A stretch of 5,102 nt of DNA from assembly GCA_937975725.1 (NCBI GenBank), contig CALJUL010000045.1, forward strand, positions 1 through 5,102. Reading direction: 5' to 3'. The notes beneath the pieces were generated by a model, which was not told the origin of the DNA, did no database searches, and worked only from the letters and a program-made list of their open reading frames with translations. Origin of the DNA: an uncultured Pseudoxanthomonas sp. Lineage in GTDB: Bacteria > Pseudomonadota > Gammaproteobacteria > Xanthomonadales > Xanthomonadaceae. A program made the position numbers and the translations under genes. Within the stretch, counting starts at the first letter, position 1; each line of letters opens with the position of its first letter. Positions 5,053 through 5,102 of the stretch are shown here, one piece after another.

Positions 5053-5102
5053 CTGTCTCTTATACACATCTCCGAGCCCACGAGACAGGCAGAAATCTCG
5101 TA
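5053..5102 (+). other. Illumina Nextera adapter contamination at the contig end
   Basis: Bases 5053-5071 are the 19-nt Tn5 mosaic end CTGTCTCTTATACACATCT. Bases 5072-5086 (CCGAGCCCACGAGAC) are the Nextera i7-side primer region. Bases 5087-5094 (AGGCAGAA) are an 8-nt index equal to Nextera N703. Bases 5095-5102 (ATCTCGTA) begin the P7 sequence. The parts occur in the exact order of adapter read-through. This is not genomic DNA. Confidence 0.98.

Noticed and set aside
5053..5071. Tn5/IS50-like transposon end interrupting pyk
   Set aside because: The 19-nt mosaic end is followed by the Nextera primer region, an 8-nt index and P7, none of which occurs in a natural Tn5 insertion. It is a library artefact.

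Overview
The window is a very GC-rich chromosomal segment with strongly G/C-biased third codon positions. It most likely comes from a gammaproteobacterium of the Xanthomonadaceae/Lysobacteraceae group (Xanthomonas, Lysobacter, Luteimonas, Pseudoxanthomonas and relatives). The reasons are the Pgk N-terminus (MSIVRMTDLDL...), a PykA-type pyruvate kinase, the DUF2339-DUF3999 pair just upstream of pgk, and a GTAG-type REP palindrome of the kind common in this group. This assignment rests on remembered sequence patterns, not on a search. All protein genes are on the + strand.

Layout. Bases 1-239 hold the C-terminal end of a multi-pass membrane protein (DUF2339-like). Its stop overlaps, as ATGA, the start of a secreted and membrane-anchored DUF3999 protein (236-1588). 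A 71-bp gap with a possible promoter leads to pgk (1660-2832, complete phosphoglycerate kinase). A HAD-superfamily phosphatase (2870-3514) follows 37 bp later. A 426-bp non-coding stretch (3515-3940) separates it from pyk, the pyruvate kinase gene, which starts at 3941. This stretch contains a nested inverted repeat bounded by two REP-like copies (about 3510-3688), a 14-bp bulged stem-loop (3786-3831) with a competing alternative pairing, and a likely pyk promoter (3888-3915).

The pyk gene is not broken biologically. Its genomic sequence ends at 5052, and bases 5053-5102 are Illumina Nextera adapter: the 19-nt mosaic end, the i7-side primer region, the 8-nt index AGGCAGAA and the start of P7. 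Everything beyond residue 371 of pyruvate kinase is therefore missing, and the last 50 bases should be trimmed.

Function. pgk and pyk encode the two ATP-forming enzymes of lower glycolysis. The phosphatase between them could be a general HAD phosphatase or a metabolite-repair enzyme acting on phosphorylated by-products of these reactions; the latter is a hypothesis. The DUF2339/DUF3999 pair forms a separate, probably translationally coupled envelope unit of unknown function. I see no CRISPR array, tRNA, rRNA or intact transposase. The best candidates for undescribed biology are the composite palindrome and the alternative stem-loops between the phosphatase gene and pyk.
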